Part shown: one piece after another, positions 23,561 to 35,370 of the stretch
Position numbering within the stretch: the stretch's first letter is position 1
Layout of the letters: every line of letters starts with the position of its first letter
Assembly: GCA_029891345.1 (NCBI GenBank)
Contig: CM056999.1
Coordinates: 31,120,418 to 31,184,417 of the forward strand
Origin: Dryococelus australis
Taxonomy: Eukaryota; Arthropoda; Insecta; Phasmatodea; Phasmatidae
Direction: 5' to 3'
Length of the DNA stretch: 64,000 bases
The notes under the pieces: generated by a model
Told to the model about the DNA's origin: nothing
What the model saw: the letters and a program-made list of their open reading frames with translations, nothing else
Database searches by the model: none
Position numbers and translations under genes: made by a program

Positions 23561-26399
23561 ATTATTTCATTAATTGATGAAGTGTGGCCATTGGTTAACA
23601 AAGCATGGACAACTACATATTATTAGCAGACAAGAAATTAAAATAATAATGATGCAACATATCAGATACTCTTTAGATTGTGTGTTTGATAACATTTACA
23701 TTAAAGAAGATATGTGATATCATATATTATAAGCATTAATACGATTTATGACTGTGTATGTGGTGTAACCAAACTTATAATGTGTTTACTTACATTTTTT
23801 TTTTTTAGAAAGCAAATTTTTCATCCCTGTGTTTAATTAGGTTCATTATAAATTTCCGTATGGCTGATATTTTCTCCATGAATGCAATCAGTGGAGAGCT
23901 CAAGTTGAATACTGAGGTTTAAAGTATTTGTAGTTCTTGTTGCTGATTTGGCACCATGGTGTCCCAGTGGGTAGATGCAGCATTTAAGGAGCGGAGAAAT
24001 TTTGAAGATTATTTTACCCGGGGTGCCAGAGTCATGTGAGTTGGTAGAGAGGAGGTTTCCTCCAGGGTCATTCGGCCGACGACCAATGCAATCCTGGACT
24101 GCTACTCCTTATAAATGTGCTGCACAATTATTCCAAATGCGTAGAGCACAGTGGCCTGTTCGGATTAGTTCACACACCCATGTTATGTAATATTGCGGCA
24201 TACAAAAGCTCACCGATGAGGTTGATGCAGTGACTTATTAGCTAGCCACACTCCTACATTTGATACATACAATACTTGCACATTAACGAATAAAGAATAC
24301 GCATATTAAGAACCTGGGTGAAAAAGGTGCGGGTATTCTAAGGGCCCGTGCTCTGAAGAGCCTGAAGGCCATGAAATAATGTTCACATGAACAGTTTTCA
24401 ATGCGTAAATTATGCCGTTTATTTACCAAGACTCTCAGGCCTACACTTTACGCGCTGGCCGAGTTTGGTGGGTTGGTGGGCTATGTGGATCTACTTTCTT
24501 AACATTGCAAAATACACAATAACCATGTGCATTCCTTGCCTAGTGCTGGAACATGCATAAATGATTCTTTAAAATATAATTTCATACGGAACACTGTTTT
24601 CATTTGTGTGAATGAGGTGAGGATAGCACAAGTTGTGAATGATACATAATTAAATAATTAAACACAAATGGTACTTAATCCGAAATGCACTGGGGTTGTT
24701 TCCTTGCCTAAATAACGTAAACACGTAAACGTCCATGATTAAATATTACACACAAAACCCTACATAAGAGATATCACTGAAAAACAAGATCTATTTTATA
24801 TTACTATACTATAGTGGGTGCTCTGACATCATGTACTCAAGTTTGCATTACGTTACATCCAAACTTGTACTGCACTGTACTTGCTACTCTTCTCATCGAA
24901 TGCGCAACGCAACTGTGCAGGTACGTGATGCCATGGCTGTCAAATGGGCTTCGGACGGGACACGTGACACACGTCATTACATTCGTAAACTTCTATCGAT
25001 ATTCGTGTTGTATGTCTTGCCATAAGCATATTCATCACCAATTGTCGCCACAACCTTAAAATGGTTTATGAAACGAGACTTTTTTGTGTTTCTTAACATT
25101 TCCCCTTCTCATAAAGTGGCTTTCCCAACTCGAGCGAATAGAACATTAGTCTACACCAGCAAGACACCTTCCTACATCAAGTGATATTCCCATCTCGGGC
25201 GAATCAAACAACAGTACAACATCAGAGTGCAAGGAGAGCACCAACAACGTCAGTAGTCTGCTCATGTGGTCAAAAGGCTACGTGACAAAGGTAACAGTGC
25301 GACAAAAGAGCTTTACAACGAACAGCTACAGTCATTGGTGAGTAACCTGAGACCTTCAGACACCTATCTAGCAACGCAATTAAGACAGTACAGTCAACAC
25401 TGCAATCAACATTAATAATATCAAGGGCTTTTATGTTTTAATTTTTCACACTACTTGTACAATTATTAATTTGTCAATTTGTCAGATTTATTTACAGAGA
25501 TTCGGGTGGGAAACAAAACACGTCAACTGACTTACAGAAAAGGCCTGCATATGTCAAAACAATCCACTAATCTGGGTTGTTTACTTGCAACATTATCAGA
25601 CGTTTTAAATTTTGTAAACATACACTAGTTAGACATGACAACACGTAATGAAAAAGACACTACTGTAAGCCAAAACTGATGCAAGTCGAACACACCCACT
25701 TGACACTGCAAGTGTAAACTGTATGTAAAGTGTACCTATATTCAACACTGCATGGCAGCAAGGCAGCAACACAGCAGATGTGCCTAAGCAATCAAAATTT
25801 AATTTAGTTTTTTTCTGGAACTTTTCGGGACAATTTTGCAGTATTTTTCAGTAATTAAATTTCCAAACTTTTTCAAAACAAACAATAATTTTTTTCAGTG
25901 TTTTCCATTGGCAGTAACGAACTTAAAGTGCAACAGTTAATCAAATCAATTTTTAAAACTTTTCTGAGCATTATTCAAAATAGTTAAAAATGCTAAGGAT
26001 TTTTCGTAGACTTTTCAAACGTCAACAAAATTTTTACAGCCATTTTCAAGAGCATATATGCAAAGCTTTACAAAGCTATCATGCAGCAATCATTAGTCAA
26101 GAGCCCACAACTAATTTTCAAGAAACTTTTCTAAGTAATTTATTCCATTTCAAAGCAAAGCAGTATAAAGGGAAAACACATGCATCACCCGCACAGTTGG
26201 AACAACTGTTCGCAGCTGGAAATTAAGATGCCGAATTAATGGTAAACTCCCCATCTTCCGCTTAGTGTGACCGAGGGCCAGGAGGGTATCAACATAATGT
26301 TTGACTTTGAAGCCTGTGCTCTACAGCACGCAGAGCTATGAGTTACTGCCTGGAAGCATTCGAATTGGTGTACAAGCACTGACTAGCGAAATGATAATA
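23561..26399. other. No recognisable gene; region upstream of gypsy E1
   Basis: 23,945-24,130 is GC-richer (CCCAGTGGGTAGATGCAG, then ACCCGGGGTGCCAG) and faintly tRNA- or SINE-like, but I could not place it in the SINE family. Two similar CTCGRGCGAAT blocks lie at 25,122 and 25,187, about 65 bases apart. About 50 open codons after 25,250 have protein-like composition and contain a GTGAGT; I do not recognise them. E1's 5' LTR should be here, but I could not identify it. Confidence 0.35.
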
Positions 26400-26403
26400 T
26401 TTT

Positions 26404-27060
26404 ATGTGTGTACAACCCACTATAGGTACAAAACAATTTAAAGAAATAATATGTCCGTGTAGGGAAACACAGAATTTGAGAATTTGCAAAGAAAGATTAA
26501 CCACAGTAAACAGAGCCCGAGTGGTCAAAATGTGGAGTTGTATCTCAGCTGATACACCAGCAATTTTGTGTGACAACTGTACAATCCACGCAAAATGAAC
26601 AAGGTTTGCCAAGCAAATTTGTTTGTCAATATAAACAGCCGCAACTAATTGATTTCAACTACACAGTAAATGTAATTAAGCACTGGCAAGCTGGCAGGCT
26701 TGCGAAACTAATTATATGTGTAGGTAGGGGAAACAGAACTGTAATTTGTGTACAGTGTGCATGTAGTTTTCATCTGGATTGTTTGAGCCAGAATGTAAAG
26801 GCCACCACAGATCAGCAAGGCAGTATTCTCTGCGCAACGTGAGAACACATTCTTTTCCGAGCAGACGAAATTTCCAAAGCAATCGAAACAGAACATTTAC
26901 AAATGCATGAACAGTGTTAACAGGAAATTTGCAGGCAAGGGTCACAACAAACCGTGAGGTGTGAGGCGTGGTGACGCAAAACACACTGGCAATGTCTGAC
27001 CTGGCAAGACATGGCAAATCAAGCCGCCAATAGATTCTGGTGTGGACAATGCCCACTGCG
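26404..27060 (+). pseudogene. E1 gag N-terminal region with two PHD-like zinc fingers
   Basis: Two Cys/His clusters lie in the same frame. Finger 1 (26,717-26,842): Cys, 9 residues, then CVQCACSFHLDC (C-x2-C-x4-H-x2-C). About 17 residues later it ends LCAT followed by TGA where a last Cys would fall. Finger 2 (26,930-27,052): Cys, 9 residues, then C-x2-W-x4-H-x2-C, and after about 15 residues FWCGQC. The order C/C-H-C/W-C-x2-C is that of PHD fingers (chromatin readers in other proteins). The first Cys pair is incomplete in both, and three in-frame stops are present (including a TGA in each finger). The role in this gag is unknown; chromatin or nucleic-acid binding is inference. Confidence 0.55.
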
Positions 27061-27319
27061 ATCGCCGCGGTCAGAAGACAAGTCAGTAATAGGGGAGGAA
27101 TTGTCTAGTGCACATCACTGTGCACGGTAACATTCGGAATGTGCCAGTGTGTACCAAAGCCCACTGGCACATTAAACGCCCTTACCCAGAAGAACAGAAG
27201 CACCGCAGTAAGAGATGTCACAAACCCCACATATCACATACCCGCAACAAAACTATCATAATAATCCCGAAACATTTACAGCAATCACAAGAGCCGTCGA
27301 ACCCGGTACAACCCCGGCA

Positions 27320-27800
27320 CGATTTCAGTGTTTACCAACGTTTTCAGGCCTACCAAGTGAGGAGCCACAGGCATTCCTGAACATCTGCACAACATGTTTA
27401 GAGAGATACAGGATGTGCCAGTAAGAGTGGCCAAACTGTATAGGTACTCAATTGGCCAGCGAGGTATGTAATTGGTGGAAAACAATCAGACACTAATGTA
27501 TTGAGTAGGTAGAATTGCTTAACAGCTTTCAAAGTCGATTTGGCAATACCTACTCCTCATGCAAACACAGAGCAGGGCTGTGCCAGAAGAGCAAAAAGCA
27601 GGTGAATCCCTGACCGTGTTTGCAATGAGGAAAATAGGGCAAATAAAAAACTTTCATCTGCAAATGAGTGAGCGTGATATCCTCGAAATAGTTGTGTCAA
27701 CTGTAAGAGTGGAAAACAGGATAGCAATGGCACCGTTAATTCACAGTAGCATGGGGTACTTGATGTGCTCTGCCGCATTGCTGGACCAAGCCAACTGAGA
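27320..27800 (+). pseudogene. gag: E1 gag core
   Basis: The frame starts with PTFSGLPSEEPQAFLN near 27,335-27,385, the typical opening of Ty3/gypsy gag (FSG...DP..FL). It continues after stops and a frameshift with ESLTVFAMRKIGQIKNFHL near 27,610-27,665, corresponding to the conserved helical block of the retrotransposon gag family. It precedes a zinc knuckle at about 28,010. It would form the capsid of the virus-like particle. Confidence 0.75.
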
Positions 27801-27978
27801 GCAAAACACTGTGACTAGAGAGGGTGATGGGTACCATTCACGCCGGAGAAAATACACAGAGCAGAGGAAGCGAACAGAGGAGAAGCCAGCAGTGAACACG
27901 GTAGTAAGAGCAGGTGCATTCCGAACAAGAACATACCCCGAACTCAGGATGGCAGCATAGACATCAGCAACCTCGGGC

Positions 27979-28420
27979 ATGGTAGGAGGCCCATGTGAAC
28001 CGCCATTTGCATGCTTTTATTGCAAAGGAGAAGGCAAAATGTATTGGCACAATCATTGCCCAAAATGCAACCAACCGCAGAACTCACAACAAACCACAGA
28101 CGGGAAATGGACCATTGGGGTAGACGAGCCAGACGCTCACTACCCCAGGGCAAAGGGCCCCTGTGGCACAACTCCTCAACAAGCAGAGCATGCAGAGATC
28201 AAAAATGAGAAACCAAGCATACAGCAAATCAAGAAAACACAACACAGAATGATTATAATTGCAGTTCATTTAAATCAACAATCATGTCATACATTAATAG
28301 ACACAGCAGCCAGTCATAATTTAGTGCACGTCGGATTCGTGGACACAAGCGAAAGTACACAGTGTACACAGGTACTACACCTCGCAACGAAGCAAAACAA
28401 GGGGGAAATTTCGGCCTGAA
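27979..28420 (+). pseudogene. E1 zinc knuckle and aspartic protease
   Basis: A 146-codon frame holds both. The knuckle CFYCKGEGKMYWHNHCPKC lies near 28,010-28,070, with a longer Cys-His gap than a standard CCHC. The protease active site LIDTAASHNLV lies near 28,298-28,330, where DTA replaces the more common DTG or DSG; DTA also occurs in the related E3 copy, so it looks like a family trait. The protease would cleave the polyprotein. The frame runs out at 28,417, before the end of a normal protease-RT linker. Confidence 0.75.
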
Positions 28421-28539
28421 GGAAAGGCGAATGATATATGGCAACGAATCCCTACCCACTGGTAAGGAGCCCAGAGTACAACTCGATTATGCAGACCCTC
28501 CAGAATAAAGGGAGATGGTGGAAGGGGTACTGGACGAAT

Positions 28540-29200
28540 GATAAGATGTTTTTGCAGCAGGTGACCCACTCCGTCGAACGACCGTCGCTGAGTATTGTAT
28601 TCCACTGGAACATTACCGAATGATCTACTCTAGATCCAGAAGGTACCAGCCGCATTAATGTGCCATCATTAAAGATCAAATTGAAGAAATGCTAGCTGAG
28701 GGTGTGATTGAACCCACTCTGAGCCACTACAACTGTGAAATAACCTTAGCACCCAAGAAATGCGGGATGTGGCTCTTCTGTGTGGATTTCAATGCAATCA
28801 ACCAAATTAAACTGAGTGTCCCACCTCCCTACATAAGTGTCAAGGATGCATTGCATACCTTGGGCTAGGCTAGGGTCATGACATAATTGGACCTGTGCAG
28901 CAGGTACTGACAGGTGCCAATAAAACCTGCAGACCATCATAAAACGGCGTTCACAGTCCCAGATGGGAGAAGTTTCCACTTCTGCGCAGTACCCTTTGGC
29001 TTAAGGTGTGCACCGGCAAATTTTCAGACAGTGATGGTCCAGGTACTCGACTGGTAGATTGGAGATTTTGCATTCGTGTACCTGGATGACGTGGTCATCT
29101 GGTCCGAAACCTGAGATGACCACAACCAACATCTGCCACTAGTCTTGGAGATACTAGCTATCAACAAGTTGTTGTTTGCGAACTGCAAGTGTCACATTGG
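28540..29200 (+). pseudogene. E1 reverse transcriptase
   Basis: Conserved RT blocks appear in order. EEMLAEGVIEPTLSHYNCEI (near 28,683) is the fingers start. FCVDFNAINQIK (near 28,780) and FHFCAVPFGLRCAPANFQ (near 28,975-29,030) follow. The catalytic YLDDVV is at about 29,079-29,096. Stops interrupt the palm; one (Y-stop-QVPI) occupies the position of a conserved Trp. This places E1 in Ty3/gypsy. It cannot be active as it stands. Confidence 0.85.
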
Positions 29201-29880
29201 CAACCATGCATACAGTTTCTTGATTACATGGTCGATGAGCATGGAAGCCGGCCAACACAAGAGCATTTAGACCTCATTAACGACTGTGAGGCACAGCACA
29301 CAAGGAAGCAATTGAGGAAATTCTTCATGTTGGTGAACTGGCTGCAGGAAAACATACAGAATTTTGCAACCATAACTGCACCACTTACTGACATGTTGTC
29401 ACACAACAGGTACGTGTGGACAGCACAACACAAAGAAAGTTTTCAAGAGATAAAGAGCAAGTTCAGGGAGTGCAAGACATTGGCTCGACACAACCAAAGT
29501 CACCATTTATATCTTCAGACAGATGCAAGTGAGAAGGGCTTGGGGCAGTTCTTTATCAGATTGGGGATAATCAAGAGAATTGCATCATTGATTACACCAT
29601 CGTAAAGTTCGGGGCAACCAAGGGTAGATATGACGTGAACGAGTGTGAGTGTCTGGTCATAGTGAGTGCTGTCAAATGGTACAGGGCATACCTAGAGTAC
29701 CAAATTCTCACACTATGACCTGGTAACCAGTGCTTACACTGGCTTCACACCATGAAAGAAACCTGGGGAAAATTAGCATGCTGGGCACTCCGACTCCAAG
29801 TGTACGATTTCGAGGTGGATCACGTACCAGGAGCTGAGAATCAGCTAGCAGAAGCGCTCTCGTGCAAGCTAGGCGAAACA
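29189..29880 (+). pseudogene. E1 RT connection and RNase H
   Basis: A 138-codon frame (29,189-29,605) contains LRKFFMLVNWLQENIQNF (RT thumb) and then YLQTDASEKGLGQF near 29,510-29,545, with the catalytic Asp of gypsy RNase H (TDAS). After frameshifts the end reads LRLQVYDFEVDHVPGAENQL near 29,790-29,845, the standard RNase H C-terminal block. It would degrade the RNA strand of the RNA-DNA hybrid during reverse transcription. Confidence 0.85.
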
Positions 29881-30199
29881 GTAGCAGTGGACCAAGAAGT
29901 GTGTGACGATATACTTCCCCCATCCATGGCTAACTACCCAAAAACTGGCGAGTGTCATGTGAGATGTACCATCATCGAGGCTCCTGATGAAGCAGATCAC
30001 AAGGTCGATGACTTGCAGGACAGCGTTTTAACTCCACAACTACAGTGTACAGACACCCAATGTCGTGTCACCTCCATCATGCAGGGTGAACATGAGTGGT
30101 GGCAAATGAATGGTGCACGCATCGAGACACGACTGCATCGTCTTGAAATAACCTGGAATCTGTACATGCCCAAAAGTGCACGAGCACGGGCTACATTTT

Positions 30200-31260
30200 G
30201 CACATGATGCACGATTTGCGGGCCACCCTGGTGTATCATAAACCACAAGAAATGTGCAGAACCATTACCACTGGCCCAACATTACCGGGGACGTCTGGCA
30301 ATACATGAGGGGGTGTGTAAAGTGTAATATCTGCAAGAGTAGGAGAGCAGATGAAGTAATGCATCAACAGTCATGGAAGCTGCAGGAGCTATTCGAGTCC
30401 ATCTTACTGGAACTGATGGGGCCATATCCATGCAACCGTAATGGCAAGAGATTCATTATTGTGGTGAGTGACTTGTTCTCAATGGAAGCATACCCAGTTT
30501 CCAGTGCACGGGCATGCAACATAACCTGTGTACTAAAGACCGAATTCTATGCCCAATGGGGTACCCATGCACCCTCTTAACAGACAATGGTTCACAATTT
30601 ACAGGGAAGTATTGAAGAGAATTGTGTACCAGGTGGGTAGAACAGCATCATACAATGGTCGTGTTCCACACATGGGCAATCCCAACAGAGAGGAGGAAAC
30701 AACAGCTAAGAATCAGTTGTGCTTTCGGTTGGGATCAAACCACACAAGTTGGGCTGAACATCTGCCCACGGCCTTGTTCACAATCAGACGCAGGGTTAAT
30801 CTAACCACAGGTAAATCACCAGTCGCTATTCTGCAAGGAAGGGAGCTGCTTCTCCCTGGAGAATTCAGAATCCGACAGGCAAGTAGCGATGCAACAGAAA
30901 CGTAGCAGGCAGGCGACAGCACAGAGAGCAAGACCTAGAAAATGCATGCATTCTCCTGGAGAGGTACATAGGACTATGGGTACCAGCAACAACATGCCCA
31001 CCAAAGAAGCTCAAGCCCGGAAAACATGTTTACTTCCACGAGTATAGGCTGAGCAGCACAAAGCGTTAACTTGTGTGCAGGTTTTGCTCCTAAGTGATGT
31101 GGACCACATGTTGTTGTAAAAGTGTTGGGGTATACAACCTACCTCATCAAAGTCAGCAACAGCCTTTAGGGGGTCGTTTACTGGGATGACCTTCTGCTAG
31201 TCGAGCAAGGACCTAGCACAGAAACTCCTGAGCAAAAATAAAGGCCCAATGGCCAAGAAC
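30200..31260 (+). pseudogene. E1 integrase and C-terminal tail
   Basis: The N-terminal zinc-binding segment reads YHWPNITGDVWQYMRGCVKC (near 30,260-30,320). The core has ELMGPYP near 30,408 (first catalytic Asp replaced by Glu) and TDNGSQFTGKY near 30,578-30,610 with the second Asp. WAEHLPTALFTIR near 30,750 is the C-terminal part of the core. GYTTYLIKV near 31,128 and a following WDDLLLVEQ segment match the SH3-like tail. Several frameshifts occur. No chromodomain is evident. Confidence 0.8.
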
Positions 31261-31640
31261 GTGTAGCAGAAACGCCCCATGGCGAAGCAGAGGCAAGCTC
31301 ATGCACAGATGGGAGTGCTTTTTGGCACCTTTTTCCCACTGCCACATCGCTAGTCATATGCCCATAAGTTTGGCAGGGGAAGAAGAGGAGCAAGAGGAAG
31401 AGGTGACACAGTTTCAAACATATCATGATATTAACATTGCAGGGCTGCAAACCAAAGTGAACCAGACCAGAGTGTCATGACACCCAGTGTATAGACACTG
31501 CCTTCGGAAAACGTCGTACAAAATGTGTCAGTGAGGGCAACTGTAGGACCGATCAGCCCATAGGAAAGCCGACTATAAGATTTTGTCACAATGCCAACAA
31601 AGACTATGATACTGGCTGACCTTGCATCGGAGGTCGGACC

Positions 31641-32106
31641 TTGCACCTTACATCAGGGGTACTGGGGAAGGTTCATCAGAAGGAGCATCACATATAGCAA
31701 GGGACAGCATATTTTTCCCCTCGCCATAAGAAGGAGCATCGAGGGGTCCGAATAGCAGCGACAGCATCAGCTGCAGCGACGAGTCAACGAAAGAGCGGAT
31801 CTCGGATGCTGCTCCAAGCATCAGCAACTGCATTGGCCGGCGTACACCACTTGCTACAGGAACAACCCCCTTCAGTGAGCACGGGCAGCGACACTTCACC
31901 ATCAGCATGGTCATCGCCCTAGAGCATGGGCAGGCAGCGAAGCACAGTATCATCGTGGGCCTTACAACATGAAGCCCCGAAACCAGCTGCGACCACTGAC
32001 ATCCTCTTGCATCTAGCAGCATGACAGTCCCTTGGGGGTTGGCATTTGATGTGTTCCTGATGTCCATGTATCCCTTATGCATGTTTATTCCATCACAGAT
32101 GCATTA
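31641..32106. other. GC-richer spacer between E1 and repeat B
   Basis: This is open on the minus strand for 144 codons (32,082-31,648), but the predicted peptide is unfamiliar and rich in Ala/Ser-type low-complexity sequence on both strands. It may be the non-coding 3' end of E1. No polypurine tract followed by a recognisable LTR could be placed. Confidence 0.3.
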
Positions 32107-33737
32107 TCCACACAGCAACAGTCGACCAATCGACATTAGGTCGCGTTCTGGATCAGTGCAGGTCGACAAGAATGGCTTTTATACTTTTCTTGCCGTCCTA
32201 TAAATCATGGCAGCGGGTCATAATTTTTAACTTTCATCACAAGAGATAATTCCTGTGATGAATGGATTTCTGGCCTAAATGAGTGTGTCCCATGAAGTCA
32301 CGATCATTAGACTCAATAGCCATTGGAGGGAACACTGGGATCAGCAGTGCCACTTCTTCCCACAGCTTTCCGATGTGCGCGATGACGGTGGGCTCCATGG
32401 CTGAATAGTGCGACGTGACTCCAAGTAGTATCAAAATACGGGGGATCACATTCCCACAGGACGTGTAAAGTAGCGATCAGCTCCCTAGCTGTACTAATTA
32501 ATAGGAGCATATTTAGGCAATTTTAGCGGAGATTGCAACAAAATTAACTAGGGAAACCATTCGGTCCAGCATAGAGAGTAGATAACATTTCATAGCTCCA
32601 CCCCTAGTGACGAAATCCATGTGTCGTCACATCCATACACATTCATGTAATTATAACCATTACGACACACACCGATTGTAATATCTTAACTATAAGAGTG
32701 TACATATAATCATATATCGAGAATCAGTCACCTAAGGCATAATTTTATTTAATATCACACTTCAAGTGCGCTGACATACTCCTGACGTCACATTCTTAGC
32801 CACATCTGGGGCTCTGACTTTCACGGGTATTTCACCAATGTGTTTTAGTTCAGTAATCATAATTATGTACAATGTCAGTTTCATTTATCATGTTAGTTAT
32901 TAAGTTCCATTTTTTCATGTTTTCATTTTTGGTGTCGGATTCGTCGGACATGCGGCGAAGCCGACGCCATGTCTTTAGTCAGACTTCAGCACCACAGACA
33001 ACCAGCAGTGCAGACGGTAAGCTCCACATACTCCCCTCGGAAATTCAATCTGGGCTGCATTTTCTTTCATCTAAACAGTTAACATAACTCAGGAACACTT
33101 AAATACTTTTAGTTTGCCGAGGGGTGATCTCCCTACATCCTAAGGTACCATACCAGGACTTCATGCATGAGACACATTTATATGTAATTCTAACTTAAGG
33201 TCTATGCGTAATTTTCCACAGTAGAGACCACTAGGAGGTCCAGAGTCCCTGGTCCGTTTAACCAAGAGTACACATTTAAATGTGCAGCAACATTCCATTG
33301 TACCTTCGCGGTAATAAAACAGTCATACCATAATTCGGCGTGTTCTATTATATTAACTCTCCAGAGTTCATTGGGTACTGTGTCCTCATAGCAGCATCAA
33401 CTTTTAAGTGTCTTTCAGTGCATGTATTTATTTATGGGGCCTGCCTCCCACAAGCAGAGTAAATTCAGTGATAATATAGGCATGCGAAGTGGCCGACAGG
33501 TTCGCCCCAAAGGAAATATTTTAGATTCAACATAATTTAACTGACAATTAAAGTAGCTCTACTCCATATTGACTGCGTATCCAGACTCACCGTATGCCGT
33601 CGATTGTACGACCCCATTCAACATCGTTCACTTTACTGAACATGGTGCTGGGCGCATCACCAGTTCCTGTTCTCCACCTGCTCCCAGGTGGGACCCGAAC
33701 ACATCACAGCACCTCTGGAGGCGCAAATGTCACACAC
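32107..33737 (-). repeat. 1.6 kb repeat B; inverted partner of repeat A
   Basis: This is the reverse complement of 10,972-12,170 plus three segments missing there: about 32,210-32,290, 32,485-32,595 and 32,668-32,900. A 70-codon frame on the minus strand (32,449-32,237) is partly conserved in A (NVIPR and the AHIGKLW region), though A is frameshifted, so coding is unproven. Read on the plus strand, the right end contains CAGGTGGGACCCGAACACAT at about 33,686-33,705. This resembles an LTR end plus primer-binding site, although the A/B similarity continues about 35 bases beyond it. It is either an LTR or an unclassified element. Confidence 0.6.
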
Positions 33738-34589
33738 ATACATGAATATAATTGAATGTAAAATTCTGGTGTATTACAATACGCTACCCTCAGGTCAGCA
33801 GGGCTAATATAAGGTTCAGAAAAATTCCCAACAAATTATAACTTACACATACGTTTACTCTAGCCTTTAATTGTACCAAAGCCAAATGTTGGCTAATATT
33901 TCAATAAGGGTTTTACAAATTCTGCTAACTCTCTCACTTGATGACTAGAATAGGTAAATGAATAACTGCTAAAAAAAATTATATAAACTCTATCTCACTA
34001 AACTTTACCAATGCGAATGTGCATCGCAGAGCAATGACCCAGTAAAGAACACATGTTGTAAGAAAACACAGGAGAAATTGTTTCAATAAAAGACTTTAAA
34101 CTTGCACCACGACACCCCCTGCAAACTATAACATATACCCAAATTCATTTATATACATTGGGGTCACTACGGCTTAGTGAAATAAAATTAAAGTGACGAT
34201 GACAACTTAAAATGTTAAATATGCCCACTTCTTCACACATGGATCTTGGACACCAGACAAATTATCAGCAACAGAACACTGGGCCAAGCAAATGAGGTAC
34301 TGACAGCCAAACTATGTAACTCCATACTCAAGAAAATTAAATATAATACTATCTATTACTATAAATTCATTCTGAATGTGCCAGGCGAAATATCACTCAA
34401 GCCATTCTACATAGAAAGCCACAAACCACAAAAACTATAGGCACTAAAAAAATACAAACCAATATTAAACGACTAGGACCCAAGAAATATTCAAAATATG
34501 TACTGTCCAAACTCACTGTGAATATTCCCATTTCAGTTACTAATTTACACTAAAAACACAATACTATGAAACCTCATATCACCCAACAT
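33738..34589. other. No recognisable gene
   Basis: This is AT-rich. A 64-codon plus-strand frame (34,246-34,440) is unfamiliar. There are no repeats shared with the rest of the window. Confidence 0.4.
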
Positions 34590-35262
34590 CGCTAGAGGTC
34601 TGGCCGATACTATATTTTCGGCTCTCTCCTCGGCTGACAGTATTTATCCTGGCTCTCATCACTACCGATGTTAGCAAGTCCTGCACTGTTATAGGAGTGA
34701 CAATCAAAGCGGTCAAGACACTGTGAACAAGGCATAACTGATCCCATCTTCACAATTATAGTGACGTGGAAGGTAGGGGTAATGTGAAGAGGAAAACACA
34801 AGGAAGTAGCAAGGGATACCAAGCTGGCCAAGAAAGACTACTCTGTGGCGGCGGCAGGAACTACCAAAAAGATCGAAGCACTGCTGTATTCTAACATATT
34901 ATATTTTTCTCTTTTTCCATGAGTAGCTTTAAATAAACTATCCTCTCTTTCATATCGAACTGTCACTTCAGCAATAAAAACATCTCTCTGTATAGCCAGA
35001 ATCTGGTTTATATCTTTGGCCATCCAATTCCGCATTTTCATAACACTGCATCCACTCCCGGGCTATCATTCTACACACATCATTTTGTCTTTGGATTCAG
35101 ACCTCTTCGTTTTAGGGCAAGCACATAAAATGTGACCAGTAGTTTCTGAGGTTTGTTGGCATTGCCTACAAGTTACCTCGCCACCCTTATACCGACTCAT
35201 CCAATAGTCTCTATACAAACTCTGGCGAAATCTCGCAGAAATAAACAAACTTATCCATTAGT
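34590..35262 (-). pseudogene. C-terminal end of an RLE-type non-LTR retrotransposon (R2/R4-like)
   Basis: On the minus strand the first part (35,248-35,066) has ARFRQSLYRDYW and then CRQCQQTSETTGHILCAC, a CCHC zinc-binding motif (C-x2-C-x8-H-x4-C). The next frame (35,041-34,838) contains FIAEVTVRYEREDSLF followed by KREKYNMLEY. This matches the restriction-like endonuclease of R2-type LINEs, where D-V-T-V-x-Y-E and K-x-x-K-Y are conserved; here an Ala-Glu pair precedes VTV. A last helical block follows near 34,640-34,690. Reverse transcriptase and everything upstream are missing, as in 5'-truncated LINE copies. The flanks are not 28S rDNA, so R4/Dong-, NeSL- or Hero-like elements are as likely as R2 itself. 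Confidence 0.6.
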
Positions 35263-35370
35263 CCCTATACAAACAAAAGTCTTAATATTCGAATTTTGTC
35301 GTGCAAATAATGTAAAGAGAATGGAAGTGTAACTTTGGACATGTTGGTTTTCCCACTCTCTCTCTCTTTC

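Larger units (their letters stand above)
26400..31640 (+). mobile_element. Gypsy (Ty3-type) retrotransposon E1, degenerate
   Basis: The Ty3/gypsy order is complete on the plus strand: a gag N-terminal zinc-finger region, gag core, zinc knuckle, protease, reverse transcriptase, RNase H, integrase and integrase C-terminal tail. Every part is interrupted by stops or frameshifts. It is the only gypsy copy in the window with a recognisable reverse transcriptase. LTRs could not be identified on either side. Repeat B at 32.1 kb lies just downstream, but no matching copy sits upstream of E1, so it is not demonstrably its LTR. Confidence 0.85.

Noticed and set aside
25240-25420. Host exon with a GTGAGT splice donor
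   Set aside because: About 50 open codons and a donor-like site alone are too little evidence; no acceptor or start and no recognised protein.
31648-32082. 144-codon minus-strand open frame
   Set aside because: Composition is low-complexity, and it lies opposite the 3' end of E1; no homology recognised.
32107-33737. Repeat B as the 3' LTR of E1
   Set aside because: No matching copy is found upstream of E1; the only other copy is inverted at 11-12 kb, so the pairing cannot be supported.
34590-35262. R2 inserted in 28S rDNA
   Set aside because: Neither flank shows rRNA sequence, so only the broader RLE-LINE class is claimed.
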